Source: Thysanoteuthis rhombus
Lineage: Eukaryota > Mollusca > Cephalopoda > Oegopsida > Thysanoteuthidae
DNA: 64,000 bases
Direction: 5' to 3'
Assembly: GCA_963457665.1 (NCBI GenBank)
Contig: OY735212.1
Location: 5,128,737-5,192,736, forward strand
Shown here: positions 23,143-35,702 of the stretch, piece after piece
How positions within the stretch are numbered: position 1 is the first letter of the stretch
How the letters are laid out: each line of letters opens with the position of its first letter
Notes under the pieces: model-generated
Seen by the model: only the letters and a program-made list of their open reading frames with translations
The model's database searches: none
What the model was told of the DNA's origin: nothing
Position numbers and translations under genes: made by a program

Positions 23143-24170
23143 GTGGCATCCCCTTTATTTTTAGTTAATAATTAAATACGCCCCCCTAGCTAGATATAGA
23201 AAATGTCACTTCCAACGACGACCCCCATAAAACCCCTGGATGCACATGGTCTAATGTTCATTAGCACCGGCACCCCTTGTTGCCGGCTACTTTTTCTCTC
23301 TCTTTCCTTCTCCCTAGGATCATTATCATTTCGTCGACCTCCCAACCGATCCGATCTTAACCATTTTTCCACAGTGACCTATCTCTGCACTAACTTTGCC
23401 CACTTCACTTCACCGATGTAGAGGCATCATACACACGTATAGTTACGCAGCTACGCCACCATGTCTTAACCAAGTGATCCAAACGCGTATACACTTCTCG
23501 CTATCATGAATGAAATAGCAAAGCTTTTTTCACTATCCGATAGTCACGATAATCTTTCCTTAATTTTTTTACTTCGGGAAACACGCATGGATAAAACTCT
23601 GTTCTCTGTCTTTTATGATCTGTCCGTCGAGTGTCTATCAGCGCTAGAGAATACCCCCCCCCCACACACACACACACACACTAAGTTCATGCACACAACT
23701 TGGCTGTTTGGCTCGCACAGTGAACCCGGTTTCTACGTATACCTTGGTACGATCCAAGCCATACGGATTCACAGGCACTTCAGACAGCTCCGCTTCGACT
23801 CTGACGCCAGTGCTGTCAAGGACGAGAAAGATCCCAAATTTCGCTTTCTCTTCTCTTCTCATCTCTTTACGCGATCGATCAGATTTATATTATCCTTATA
23901 TGTACTTCATTTTCATTCGTCATTTGTCTATAATGTCCTGTATTTAATGTACGTCTTATTTGTCCATTCACATTCTTGCATGCGTTCTTTTTACTTCGTT
24001 TCATTTCTGCGTCTAAGTTCATAGTTGGCGCACATTCTCTTCGTGCACCCCCTTTTCTCCTCCCACATCTCCAGTGACGCCGCCGCCAAAATCGAACCAC
24101 GAGGAGACAAAATCCTTCCTCTACAACGTTCATCCCGCTATTCTTTTCTCAACAAGAGAAGTTACCTACA
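23143..24170 (+). repeat. LTR-like tandem unit 2 (about 1.03 kb)
   Basis: Begins TGTGGCATCCCCTTTATT and repeats unit 1 throughout. The equivalent of the TATA box is degraded to CATAAAAC. An (AC)n microsatellite at 23663-23682 is private to this unit. Similarity fades near 24160. Confidence 0.6.
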
Positions 24171-25559
24171 AAATAAAATAAAAAGATCACGTGACCAGAA
24201 CTCTTAACATCAGCAGGACAGTACCTACGTCTTCACTTCTTACAAAGATGCCAACTTTTAGAAATAGAAACGCGCGTATGCAGACTAGCTTCCAAAATAT
24301 GAATATTCATATATGTAATCACGTGACAACTCTGCGAGCGAAAAACAAATGTCGAGTCTAACTCTTTGCCAGCAACAAGTGATATTAAACGCAGAAGGAA
24401 TCGCTCCTGGTCATTGTTTGCCAAATGGTCACAGTAAGGAACCTGTTGAGGCATAGTAATTTGTTGATAGTTAATCTGGCTCCATTGATTAATCAGTGAT
24501 TGGGCGCAATTAATTGGGCAGTGTTCATCAAATGAGTAAATGTCGTAAATCCCTTAGAGAAATATAAGTAACCGTGTTAGTGCGTAGAAGTCACTAATGT
24601 AGATGAAACAATAGAACTGTGTGACGGTAATAAAACAATGCTAAAAGGTAGAAGTGGATGAATAAAGCCTTTATGTTTGGCTGGCTGTCCAAGTGGGCTT
24701 GGTTGATAGCTTATATGGTAAGGTGAAGTGTGTTCTGATTGGTTGGTTTAAGTTTATAGCTACGTCTGCGCAATGTAGTTATCTTAAATCGTTGAGAGTC
24801 GGGTGTTGACGGTTTTTCCCAAATTTTGCTTTTGATTTTCCAAAGTATGGGAGCTCATAAATGTTTGGAGGAAATGCGTGGATTCTACTTATTCAAGGGG
24901 CTGGAAAACTGATCATCGGACGTAAAAACAACTGCAGCAACTGTATGCCTTGATACAAGAAAAATTAGATGATCTCTCCCAAAGTCGAATTAGGCCAAAC
25001 AAACAAAATCATGCAGATGAAATATACATTCATTTTAAATCTTCAACATTAGCAAAAATAGCCATCACTCAGTTTTCTTTGTATATTGTCGACAGAATTA
25101 TTTCTTCCCTTTATCCTGAACTGCTCTTCACTTTCCAACACCAGTGAAACTAATTAATCTTCAAGGGTCAAGAATCATCAAAGGACTTTTTGAACAACTG
25201 GAATTTCAAACTTCAAGAAACACAAAAATGTATTGTGTTAATGATGACTCTTTAAAGTAAGTTCGGGGGGGGACACATTTCTTCGGAAGAAAGAGTCTTT
25301 TTTTGCATAATCTTCGGTTCAACCTCCTGTTAATAAAAGCTCGGATATTAGATAATATCTAAGCGCTCGTATAGCATCTAACAAAATTTCCAACAATTGT
25401 TCCCGACTTACGATAAGGTTACGGACCTCACACGAGATCGTCGGGAGGAAATATCCCAAGTCAAATGCACTTTTAGTGGTACTTACAGTGATACGTGGAA
25501 ATTCCATGGTTTAATTAGAAACAATAAACAAGGAATAAAGATCGATATGACATTTTAAT
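24171..25559. other. no gene seen
   Basis: AT-rich sequence with short chance frames on both strands (for example 24950-25147 and the reverse of 25319-25507). No supporting splice sites or family was recognised. Confidence 0.5.
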
Positions 25560-25560
25560 G

Positions 25561-25623
<63 letters not shown>
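25560..25623. repeat. (CT)n(TA)n compound microsatellite
   Basis: About 23 bp of CT followed by about 40 bp of TA. Confidence 0.97.
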
Positions 25624-25627
<4 letters not shown>

Positions 25628-25699
25628 AGCGGAATAAATCCAATAAAGTTAACAAACAAACGAAATTACTACTTTAATGTCTGCCATATTCTTCCATGC

Positions 25700-25777
25700 T
25701 CCCTCTCTCTCTCCCTCTCTCTCCCTCTCTCTCCCTCTTTCTCCCTCTCTCTCTCTCTCTGCTCTGCTCTACTCTCT
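25700..25777. repeat. (CTCTCCCT)n pyrimidine tract
   Basis: Repeats of CTCTCTCTCC ending in GCTCTGCTCTACTCTC. Confidence 0.95.
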
Positions 25778-27849
25778 TATCAAGGTATATTCCTTCAAAC
25801 ATCCAGCATGCAAGCCCATTCCTCAGTTAGTGATAACCCTGTGTCATTGTGACATCATTTTATTAGGTGGTAGCAGTTTCACACTTTAATTCTAGAGAAC
25901 GTATTGACTAAAGTTCCTGTCCTTGAATATTTACATTCTTAAAATAAGATTGAAATACCACAATTGTTTTGATAATAGAAAGAAAAGCATAGTTCATAAC
26001 ATGTAATCAAATGAAATTTGTCAATCACTGTTTATATAATGGCATAAACCAAACATAAATCCCTGTCAGATAAAGCATGAATTTTCATAGGGTCATCAAC
26101 GTTTTCCAGAAATTCGTTGCCACATGTTGAAGGAGAAGAAGAAGACATCTTCTGTAGAAGGAATATTCAATGTCGTCAGAAGATTCGTCTTTTCGTAGAT
26201 TTTTGTTGTTGTGTGGAGTGGACGACTTTTCTTTATTTTGTGTGTAACACAATATTACTTTCGGAATAGCCAGAACAGACATCCTTCAATCGCCGATAAC
26301 GACTCAAACATTTTTCCAAGCTGGGGAATGAATGGGTATTTAATCAGATATTCATTGTGCCGATCAGTTAAACATTCATCGATAACCCAAGTGAAAGCAT
26401 TTCTCGCCGTTGATGAACAAAACAATACACAAATTTATCTCTTCGAAGACCACAAAAAAGTTTCATTGAACAAACCTTCTTCACGAAAATTCTTGCGAAG
26501 ACATTTCATTAGATAAAACATGGAAGCCCTTTTGTCTAATATGACGTTTGTGCTTCAGAGAAAACGAACAATACACTTTACCAAAAATTGATAGAACTCA
26601 ATTCCAAAACGGTTTTATCTTTTGAGCAGTCAACAGAGATAAAAAAATATCCGAACCAGTACAAGCAATAGAGTAAAAGACCACATAGTCTGATTATTGA
26701 GATTAATATATCCAAAATTTACTCACCAGATGATTAATAGAATGAAAAATTTGATTCTACGTCATTCTGTTGTAAGATTATTGTTAGGACTACAACTCTG
26801 TATCACTTACATAATCACACAATGACTACGACACCTTTTTTGCATACAACAGACTTAAGTTTGCTATAGCGTGGTTGTAATTTTTGCTCTTTCTTATCTA
26901 CGCACAATTTATGTCAAAACTTTTTCCTACCTCGATCATCAAACTCATTCCCAGGACATTTTACTCTGAAAGAACATTTTTTTTAAAACTTCGATCTATG
27001 AAGAATACTTCAGATTCATTCTTTCTCTCATGAGACATTTAACATATAGAATCTTTTAGATGATTGTAATAATTCACGTTTATTTCAATAAACCCATATT
27101 CTTGTTGTATTATAACTTTTTTAATATCTCTTTACAAACATCACGTGTGGATATTTTTTCCAGCTTCCTGGAATACTAGTCGGGCGGTGGGAATTCAAAT
27201 TTAGCACCTACTTTGCCAATTTTTCCATCTTAACTTGGCCAACCACTGAATTCAACTTGGAATCACTTTTTTACTTATATACTAAAGCTCTAAAGCTTTG
27301 CATTGTAATGCCATCAAAATTGCTTTCGTGAAATTGATATGTGTATGATTTTTATTTAATCTCAATATATATTGTGTATGTGTTGCACTGAAAGCCAATC
27401 TATTCACTTGAGAACATAGTAGCAAGGAATCCTGGCGCTGCTCAGGAAAAATAACTTTTGAGATAACTAGGGAGCATCCTCCAGAAAAGTCCTTCTTGAT
27501 TTGACCAATGAAACTAATTGGACATGCTAGAGGGATCTTCAGTGAGTAAGACCTTCCTGGGTAAACATTCCAGATCAGTTGCAAAAATATTTTAGCGCTA
27601 TTTTTCATAATGGCGGATTTTCGCTGTAGAGTCAGAAAAAGTCAGGAAAATATTTCAATCAAATATGGGTATATTGTTCATAGCTGTAAAGGAAATTTCA
27701 TGATTAGTAAAGTTTACAAGAGAACCATATGCCTCAGAGTAAGTAATTTTAAGTTATCTACAATCGAATGTTATGAACACTTGTATTAAAATCCGCTTGA
27801 AGTGATAGCTATAACATAGTGGAGATGATTGTTGATACCTTCTCCTAAA
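25778..27849. other. no gene or recognised repeat
   Basis: About 2 kb of AT-rich sequence with overlapping 60-108-codon chance frames on both strands. The 108-codon minus frame at 27282-27608 has no recognisable domain. Confidence 0.5.
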
Positions 27850-28330
27850 TTTGATCAATTCCTCTGTAGCTTATTGTTCACCCTTCCATGAAATATCATT
27901 GAGATTCACAGTGAACCTTTGGATATATCGTGTGGATAGACAGAGAAGCTTCAGAGCTATTATATGGTGTGGACTGGTATCTAGAGCGTGGGAAGGTGAT
28001 TGTACATTTGGGGGGTTCTTTTGTTGCCTATTGCCCATCCTTTGACAAAATTTCATTGAAATTCATTTCGAACTTTCGAAGATATCGTATGAACAGACAG
28101 AGGACTTTAACAGATATTTTGCGACATTTAGCTGGAATGTAGGGGAGATAATCTTTGATTGATTCGCTCCAGAATTTTCGGTCTTTTCCTGTGGCCTATT
28201 TCCCAACCTGCCACAAAGTTTCATTGAAATTCTTTGAGAACTTTCGGAGATATCATGTGGACATACAGGAAAGTTTTAAAGATATTTTGCGGTTGCCGAC
28301 AGTCAGCTAGGTCAGAGGGGAGGTAATTGT
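27850..28330 (+). repeat. three-unit tandem repeat (about 150-160 bp each)
   Basis: Three successive blocks share TTTCATTGAAATTC, AACTTTCG-AGATATCGT, GGACA-ACAG, AGATATTTTGCG and GGGGAGRT(A/G)AT. They begin near 27885, 28045 and 28205. The units are about 70-80% alike by eye. They encode nothing recognisable. Confidence 0.65.
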
Positions 28331-28980
28331 GCACAGAAAAAAACAGTGTCAAAATTTCATAACGAGACATTTTACTTGGTCCTGGCTGCACTGTATCTTC
28401 ATATGTTCCAAATGGAGTTCTGTGGAAGTGTCGGTAATAAGCGACGAAATTTAAATTTGGTGAAATAAATTTGTCAAATGCACTGCGATAAGCAGTGTTA
28501 TTGAATATGTTAATAGATACCATATTTGCCCGATCTTTGTTTATACTACTGCATTAAGCTATTCATGCAAAATGTATTCTAAAGAGCAGAAGTCAAGGGA
28601 GGTAATTTATAGAAACTGTTCACTTTGATTTTATTTATTTATTTATTATTAGATTTCTCTATCCAAACACCTTCAAACTCAACACTTCATTGGCTTGTGT
28701 GTTAATTAATATATTTGGCAAACGTCAACTTCGTAGAATGGCAAGTTGACGCCATGTACGCACATAGATATCTCTTCAATTGTTGCGAGATGGTGTGAAA
28801 AAAGACATTTTCAATACAACTTTTATTTTATCGGTTTGGATGTGAATAAATGGAGAAGCAAGAGAAATAGAAGTTGGCAAAATTTAAGAAGTAGGTTAAA
28901 CCTGCCCCCTAAGCATGCATCTTGAAGCCATTCTTTCTCTGCCACCATTTAGCTGCCGCTAGAAAACATACCTGCTCAGT
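28331..28980. other. no gene seen
   Basis: AT-rich sequence between the tandem repeat and an RTE copy. Nothing recognised. Confidence 0.5.
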
Positions 28981-29400
28981 CATCATCATCATCATCATCT
29001 GTCTTTTAACATCCGTCTTTGGACATAGACCTTCCACAGGATTCGCCACACTTCTCTATCATGGGCGTTGCAGAGCCAGTACTTCCTGAACTTGTCTAGC
29101 TCGTCTCTCCGTCTAATATTCTGCCGGCCTCTGTTGTGCATGTGATCTCGGGGGATCCATGTCGTGAGTTGTGATGTCCATCGGTTGCCTGCCATTCTTG
29201 CAACATGGCTAGCCCACCGCCATTTGAGATTTTTAATGGATTCTATGATGTCCCTGACTTTTGTCTTTTCTCGGATGTACTGTGCTGTCTTGTGGTCTCT
29301 CCATGTGAGACCCAGCATAATTCTTTCATGTACACGTTGCATGGTTCTCAATTTGCGGATCTGTCTCTTGGTTAGATTCCATGTTTCAGCTCCATAGTAA
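28981..29400 (-). mobile_element. RTE-like LINE, 3' fragment (copy 4)
   Basis: Minus strand: an open frame of 118 codons covers the C-terminus (RTMQRVHERIMLGLTWRD, IREKTKVRD, NLKWRWASHVARMAGNRWTS) to the last residues, with the (TGA)n tail at 28983-29000. This copy keeps the 27 residues missing from copy 3. It is truncated upstream near AETWNLTKRQ. Confidence 0.87.
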
Positions 29401-29769
29401 TAGGTCTCAAATGGGATATCTAATTTAGCAACGAATCCTCACTTGAACTTTTCAAAACAGTTTATGAGTGACTAGTCAAGGTAATTGATAGTTGGATCAT
29501 AATTTATCGGAACCAATCAACATACATTTCAAAAGACGTAAAGAATATTGTATTAGTTATTTCTAGAATCAGATGAACGTTGTAGATTGAACACAGATTT
29601 CTCAACAAACGACTTTTATTTCAATGGTGGCCCAAACTTCCCAATTCCTACAAAGAAATATTTCTCAGAGAATCTATCTTCGAGGCCAAATGGAACCATC
29701 CAGAACAAAACGCATACCTAAAAAATCAAATGTCAAAATTAGACGTGGTCGTCTGCATCACGGTCAACG

Positions 29770-29976
29770 AAGGTCGGCTCTCAAACCAAGATCAATACAA
29801 CGTGCACAAGAGGGGATCATGTTCAACATTACACAGAGAAATCACAAAATAGAACAATATATTAGAGGAAAAAAATTGGAATCGGAGATATCTTAGAATC
29901 CATTAGAATATTTAGATGGCAATGGGCAGGCCGTATTGCAAGAATGTCAGACAACTGCTGGACAACACAACAACCT
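29770..29976 (+). mobile_element. RTE-like LINE, old fragment (copy 5)
   Basis: Plus-strand remnants (RSIQRAQEGIMFNITQRNHK, QYIRGKK, then FRWQWAGRIARMSDN) match the RTE tail but with heavy divergence. It shares the CAATGGGC variant with copies 2 and 7. The 3' end is missing. Confidence 0.65.
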
Positions 29977-31315
29977 TTCCATTTATAACAGTAAAAATAT
30001 TGTCTGATATTTGAACAGTTCAAACAAAATTATCGATGCAATACAATCAATCAATTTTTATTCACCAAACAAGTTCGGTACGTATCAAAATATTGCTTAG
30101 CGTTCAAACAAATTTTCGATACCTGTGTGAATAAATTATTTATTTCAAAATAATATCTATGGAGTTATGGACAATTCTACAAGATTTAATACTTGTGATA
30201 TCACTATTTTTCTCGCAGTATGAAAATTAACGGTCGGCACTAGATCATAGTCTAGTACGAACTACGGCGTCATACAAAAAAAAAAAAGAATGATCTAAGG
30301 GAGATAAATCAGGGTTGGTTATTCATACGTTTTTTGTTGTTCGGTGTTTGTTTTCGTTTTTTTGGTTGACTGAAAACCAAAATAAATTCAAAGAGGTTCG
30401 GCTCAATTGAAGAGCATTTAAGATAAGCTGTAACTGTTTGTTACGGACAGCTGTGCCCATCCCCAAGTAAAGAAGGAGATGACAAAGATACCTGTGATTG
30501 ATCTTGATCAAATCGAATTCCCACCTGACGATCAAAACATTTGGTTGACAATAGGTGGTAATAAATTGACTGATTAGATGTATACCTACTCATCCTTCTG
30601 GTTTGTTGACACGCAAACATATTGATGCTAGACAGTTTTCTGACAAAGGCCAGAGGAACAGGACTTGATGGATTGAACAGCACAACAGCGACAACTCAAT
30701 GTACGAAAATCAATATTGACCAGGCTAAATTTCAGAGAATACAATGCCATAACATTGGAAGCCATTAGGTAACATCAAGCAAAGTTCCAGGCTCCATTAT
30801 TGTATCTGAGAGCTTGTCCACATCTTTGAATAATGCACTAAAGTGGCCAGTTGTTCATATGCATTGATAGATGAGCAAAGATGATGACCAACTGGAAATA
30901 ACAGTCAATCTCCAGCAAAAACAAAATAGTTCATACAGTTGTGGCTTTCTTATTACTATAAATGCTATGACATTGGCAAATGGTATTGGTCCATGTAGAG
31001 TTAAAGAAGAATAAGAGGCATCTCCATATTCTGGAATATTTTGAAAGGCAAAAAAATCACTGTCCTTTCATCACTTTAACTTTGACAGGCAATACGGTAA
31101 CATCAATATACATGGTGCGTGTTTGAGCTACTTTGCTGAAGCTGAAATGATAAAATATTCAATGTGCAACAATCAATTCCATCACGAGAACCCAAACTGC
31201 TGAATCAAATTAACTTCAAAACAAGCCACGGCTCTCATCACAAAAGAACTATTTGTTTGCCATAGGTGGGATCCTAACTGAACTTGTCATGATTGATTTC
31301 TGGTAACAATATGTT

Positions 31316-31318
<3 letters not shown>
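29977..31318. other. no gene seen
   Basis: AT-rich sequence with short chance frames. Nothing recognised. Confidence 0.5.

Positions 31319-31359
<41 letters not shown>
31319..31359. repeat. (TA)n microsatellite
   Basis: About 40 bp of TA followed by CACATATATG and GATGATGATA. Confidence 0.95.
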
Positions 31360-31366
<7 letters not shown>

Positions 31367-32639
31367 TGATGATGATATAGAATTTTAGTTCGAACTTGCA
31401 ATCATTCATGTTTTTGTCAAAATTTACCTAGTATGAAACTACAAGAGCTTCCCATCAATGGCACCAGATATCCAGTCATACAAAATGGTTGTTGATTCCT
31501 GATGCAGCAGTTTTTTTAGCAGTGATTACAAGTGAAAACTAACAACATATAAGAGATGACATCCATGTCTTGACTTTCTCATGAAAGGCCTGCATGAAAA
31601 CTAACAGAATGATTTTGAGAAATTTTGTTGTGAATTTTCCAAGCTGAGAAGACATAGAACCCATTGGCTTTCACAACAGTTCACGTCACACAATAAAAAA
31701 TCTATCAGGCCTACAAGGATCTTTCCCTTTTGAAGTTAAATTGCTTTTTCATTTTCCCAAAAGCATGGCAGCAAAATGTGCATGTTGTTACAATAGAAAA
31801 TTTCTCAAGATATTGATCACAATACAAACGTAAAGAAAAAAGTCAGCCCAAATCAGAGAATTGCCCCTAATTCATGATTTTCTTTACTTTAAACCCCTTT
31901 TTTTTTTAAAACATCATTCAAGTTCAACTTATTTCATTTTAAGTTCATCTTTTCCATGGTAGACGGTAGTGTAGGTTGACTGAAATGAACTCAACTGAAC
32001 AGATGGACTTCACAAATACATCCCTAGTTACAAAAATGAAAAAATTATGGGTCAACAGACCAAATAGCCCAACCAGAAGGATTTATTCTTTTCATCTGTC
32101 CATTGATAACAGATTTTATGTTCATGACAGACATGGCTCAGTTTCTACCTTTTTCACCTAAACATTTTTACATGGTTTTAAAGAAGAAAAATTAAATTGA
32201 GTTTCTTCCTGATCGTTATCACTTCTGGATAGTCTATAAAGCATAAAGCAATGTTCCTTTAACTTTCAAAATGAATAAACAAGAACTGAAAGTACAATGT
32301 GGCATCAACTATAAAGTTCAAACACTATTATTGCTAGATCACATGACCCTGAGTAGAAAATAATTTCAAGTAAGAAGCATCTTATCACCTATCTATCAAG
32401 TTTCAAGTAAATCCATCTTAAAACGACTGGAAAATCATAAGAGCACAGAGCCTATTATCAAAAGACAAGGACGCATCTAAGAATGTATGTAGTTTCAATT
32501 TGATGAGAAGTACATCTATCATGTTTATTTAATAAAATAAAGGATATTGTAAGGAAATAGTATTGTTATTTCATCTCAATACTTTTTTCAGTTCAATCTA
32601 TTTTCTTAAAAAAAAAAAATTGAAAAAAAGCAGCCATGA
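31360..32639. other. no gene seen
   Basis: AT-rich, no supported exon. Contains several long A or T runs. Confidence 0.5.
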
Positions 32640-33310
32640 TTTTTTTTTAAATATCAAATGTTGATTCAACACAAACACAACAGATGACCACATCAAAACA
32701 TTTTTCACAAAAAAAATATATTCAAATTTGATCAGAAGTTATTTATGAAGATTGTGAAGAAAAGAAAAGCAAATATATTCATTTATTCAAAAGAATATTA
32801 TGAAAAAGTATCACAAAATTTTTCAAACGGATTTACTCTGGTAGAAGAGGGAAATAGTTTTGATATACACAAATGCTTCTCAAATTTTGTGATATTACCT
32901 CCTCACAATATCTTTTCTGTTTTCATTAAAGAAACAGAATAGATGTACCTCAGATCAAATTAAAATTATGCATATTTTTTAGTAAATGAAATTTTATAAA
33001 AAATAGCTTTGATATAGTTATCCATTATGTTTTGATTAGATAAAAATTAAAACAACACATTTTTTGTAACAATGTTGAATAAACTTCTGATCAAATCGAA
33101 ACTATGTATTTATCAGTTTTTTTGTTGTTTTTTTTTGGTAAAAGGATTTTCTAGAATAAAAAAAAAATGTTCTGTTTTGATTAAATAAACTTTTTATCAA
33201 ATTAGGATTCTATATCCATCTTTTTACATGAAAAAAGGTTAATTGAATAAGATTCCATTTAAATTATACCCACCTTTTTATCTAAGAAAAGATTGCACAT
33301 AAAAAAAAAT
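32640..33310 (+). repeat. degenerate AT-rich tandem repeat
   Basis: Blocks resembling AACTTCTGATCAAATCGAAA then CTATGTATTTATC recur about every 100-120 bp with long A/T runs between (for example near 32720, 32950, 33085 and 33195). A related block appears on the opposite strand in a TAF5 intron near 57415. Confidence 0.45.
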
Positions 33311-33690
33311 GATTGGAACAAAATCACACTAGGAATTGGTCTGCATGAGGTCATTATACCTCCTTCATGACACCGTACTACGGCCAACCAACACTGATGG
33401 AATGAAAAGGCGTGAATGGTTGTCACCATATTGATTTCCTCAATTCAAACAGCAAAATTCTTTCCAATAACTTTCCTAGAAAAGTTAGGAATGATCACTT
33501 TGAGGAGGGAAAAAGGTGACTTAATCAATATTTTCAAGATATTAAATAGTTTTACAAATTATGGAAGTCTAATGTTTAATTTTGTTCTTTGTTTTGTGAT
33601 TGGGACTCTTCCAAGTCCATTTCCTATTGGGTCCCTTCTTGAATAAGGTGTTCATGATTTTGAATCCATTAGCCATTACAAAGTTTACAA
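33311..33690. other. no gene seen
   Basis: A chance 76-codon frame (33416-33646) without domain or splice context. Confidence 0.45.
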
Positions 33691-33691
33691 A

Positions 33692-34042
33692 GTGCATATG
33701 AAAGAATTATGCTGGGCCTCACATGGAGAGACCACAAGACAGCACAGTACATCCGAGAAAAGACAAGAGTCAGGGACATCATAGAATCCATTAAAAATCT
33801 CAAATGACGGTGGGCTGGCCATGTTGCAAGAATGGTAGACAACCGATGGACATCACGACTCATGATATGGATCCCCAGTGATCACATGCAAAACCGAGGC
33901 TGGCAGAATATTAGATGGAGCTAGACAAATTCAGAAAGTACTGGCTCTGCAACGCCCATGATAGAGAAGTATGGCGAATCCTGGGAAAGGTCTATGTCCA
34001 ACGACGAACGTTAAAAGACTGGTGATGATGATGATGATGATG
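33692..34042 (+). mobile_element. RTE-like LINE, 3' fragment (copy 6)
   Basis: Plus strand from CATATGAAAGAATTATGCTG to the (TGATGA)n tail at 34020-34042. It is nearly identical to the young copies 3, 4 and 8, but KWRW is broken by a stop (TGACGG) and a small deletion removes part of the WRDELD region. Confidence 0.86.
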
Positions 34043-34375
34043 AATGTTTAATACTTTAGAAAGGACAGGAAATTTAGTAGCTAGGTCCATTGCAAAAATA
34101 AATTGATTTTTTTTCTCCTAGAAAAATTTTGAGAGACTGGTATAGTTTATTAACATACGTAATAAATTGTACGAGTATAAATAATTTTAGACCACCTGAG
34201 ATAGAAAATAAATTATTTGGGCAATTTTTGGAGTTATCAAATAGGAATATGTAGAAGAATTTAGGAAAATAAGATTAAATGTGCAAGGTAAATGTTTCAC
34301 AACTGATAAGCTTTTTTAAATTAAATTTCATAATAAATTCAATGATAAAAATGTGCATTTTAATGATGAATATAT

Positions 34376-34570
34376 AATTTTGATGTAAATTGTAAACAGA
34401 AAAGCCCAGATAGAACTTCTATTTAATAATAATGAAAAATTTCTCATGTATTTTAGATATTCAGTCTTGATTATATTGTTATTTTGGGGGGAAAGAGTCA
34501 ATGTTTGAATGTTGTCATACTGCAAAATTACAACTTTTACATCTTTTTTCCAAGTAAACAGAAATATATC
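34376..34570 (+). repeat. duplicated ~190-bp repeat, copy 1
   Basis: Shares TTGATGTAAATTGTAAA, AAGCCCAGATAG, TTCAGTCTTGATTATATTGT, AAAGAGTCAAT and CTTTTACATCTTTTTTCCAA with 36928-37116 in the same orientation. Class unknown. Confidence 0.65.
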
Positions 34571-35702
34571 CACTTAAGACTATAATTGAGGACAATGCAA
34601 AGTATGATATTTTAAAATATTCATAAAAACAGACCATAAAAAATATTTGAACAAATCACTTTGTTTATGGTAACTGCAGTCCAGTGAAATCAATGAAAAA
34701 TTAAAAACGGGATAATAACAACATTCAGATATTGAAATAGTAAAAATTTCCTTTGACAATTCTAAATACATTTGAAAGATTTGGTATAAAAATACACTAT
34801 TTATAGATCTCTTTTTTCACAAGTAACACTCTCATAATAATAAAATTGGAATATATATTTCCTTACTACAAAACTGTTCTGTTATTTTCCTATTTTTGAA
34901 TTGAATCTGGTAGGTAGAAATTCATGAACTATGACAAGATGGCAAAATTTAAACAAAAAAAATGAAATTATTTGAAATATGATGTTGAGTGTATCTCTCA
35001 TATAAGAATGACAAAGATGGTGTGTATTTTTTTTTAATAAGTTTATCTTTGAATTTCTTTAGTTACTCGAGTTATTTTTTTTTTACTTTGAATTTCCTTC
35101 AAGAGAAAAAGTCACCAGTAAAATCCTAACACTGGGAAAATACATAAAAGACAAAAGAGAAACATAGTTATTTTACAAAATCATAGATATTCTTTTTTTA
35201 TCAACAGAGGTGTGATTCAATATACTGAATGTAATTTCCAAGTTCTTGGGTGTCAGCCAAATTAGTCTACAATTTATCAACAGGTAAAATACATCTGCAA
35301 CAAATCAGCAGATATAAAATGAATACACACATATATTTACACTTATGATGGTTTGTGTGTATAGGTATGTAAATGTGTATTGAGTATGTGTATACTCATT
35401 GAATTATCTTTATATATCCTTGCATGTAAATTTTATCTGTGAATGAATTGTAATCGTAGACACATTGCTGAAGACCAATTCACCTAGAACCACATTTTTG
35501 AATTTTTAGAATACAAGTTTATGTGTGAAAGCAAACATTAAGTTTAAATTAGAAATGTCTCAGAGTTTAGAAATTAATAAATAAACCAAACAATCAATAA
35601 CCCAATGCTCTGACAGCTGAGAATCATGTTGAAAAATTTCTGAAAAATTTATTGCCAAATATAAAAATATAACTTTTCTCAAAGAAAAACTGATGTTGAT
35701 AT

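Noticed and set aside
23506..24024. 172-codon plus-strand frame in LTR-like unit 2
   Set aside because: It spans an (AC)n tract that is private to this unit, the homologous stretch of unit 1 is not open, and no domain is visible.
25319..25507. 62-codon minus frame with protein-like composition
   Set aside because: No partner exons, no recognisable domain and no repeat match; too short to support.
26085..26516. overlapping frames on both strands (65 and 101 codons)
   Set aside because: Neither has splice sites or a recognisable motif; both overlap the same DNA.
27282..27608. 108-codon minus frame
   Set aside because: No domain, no splice-consistent neighbours, and composition like surrounding non-coding DNA.
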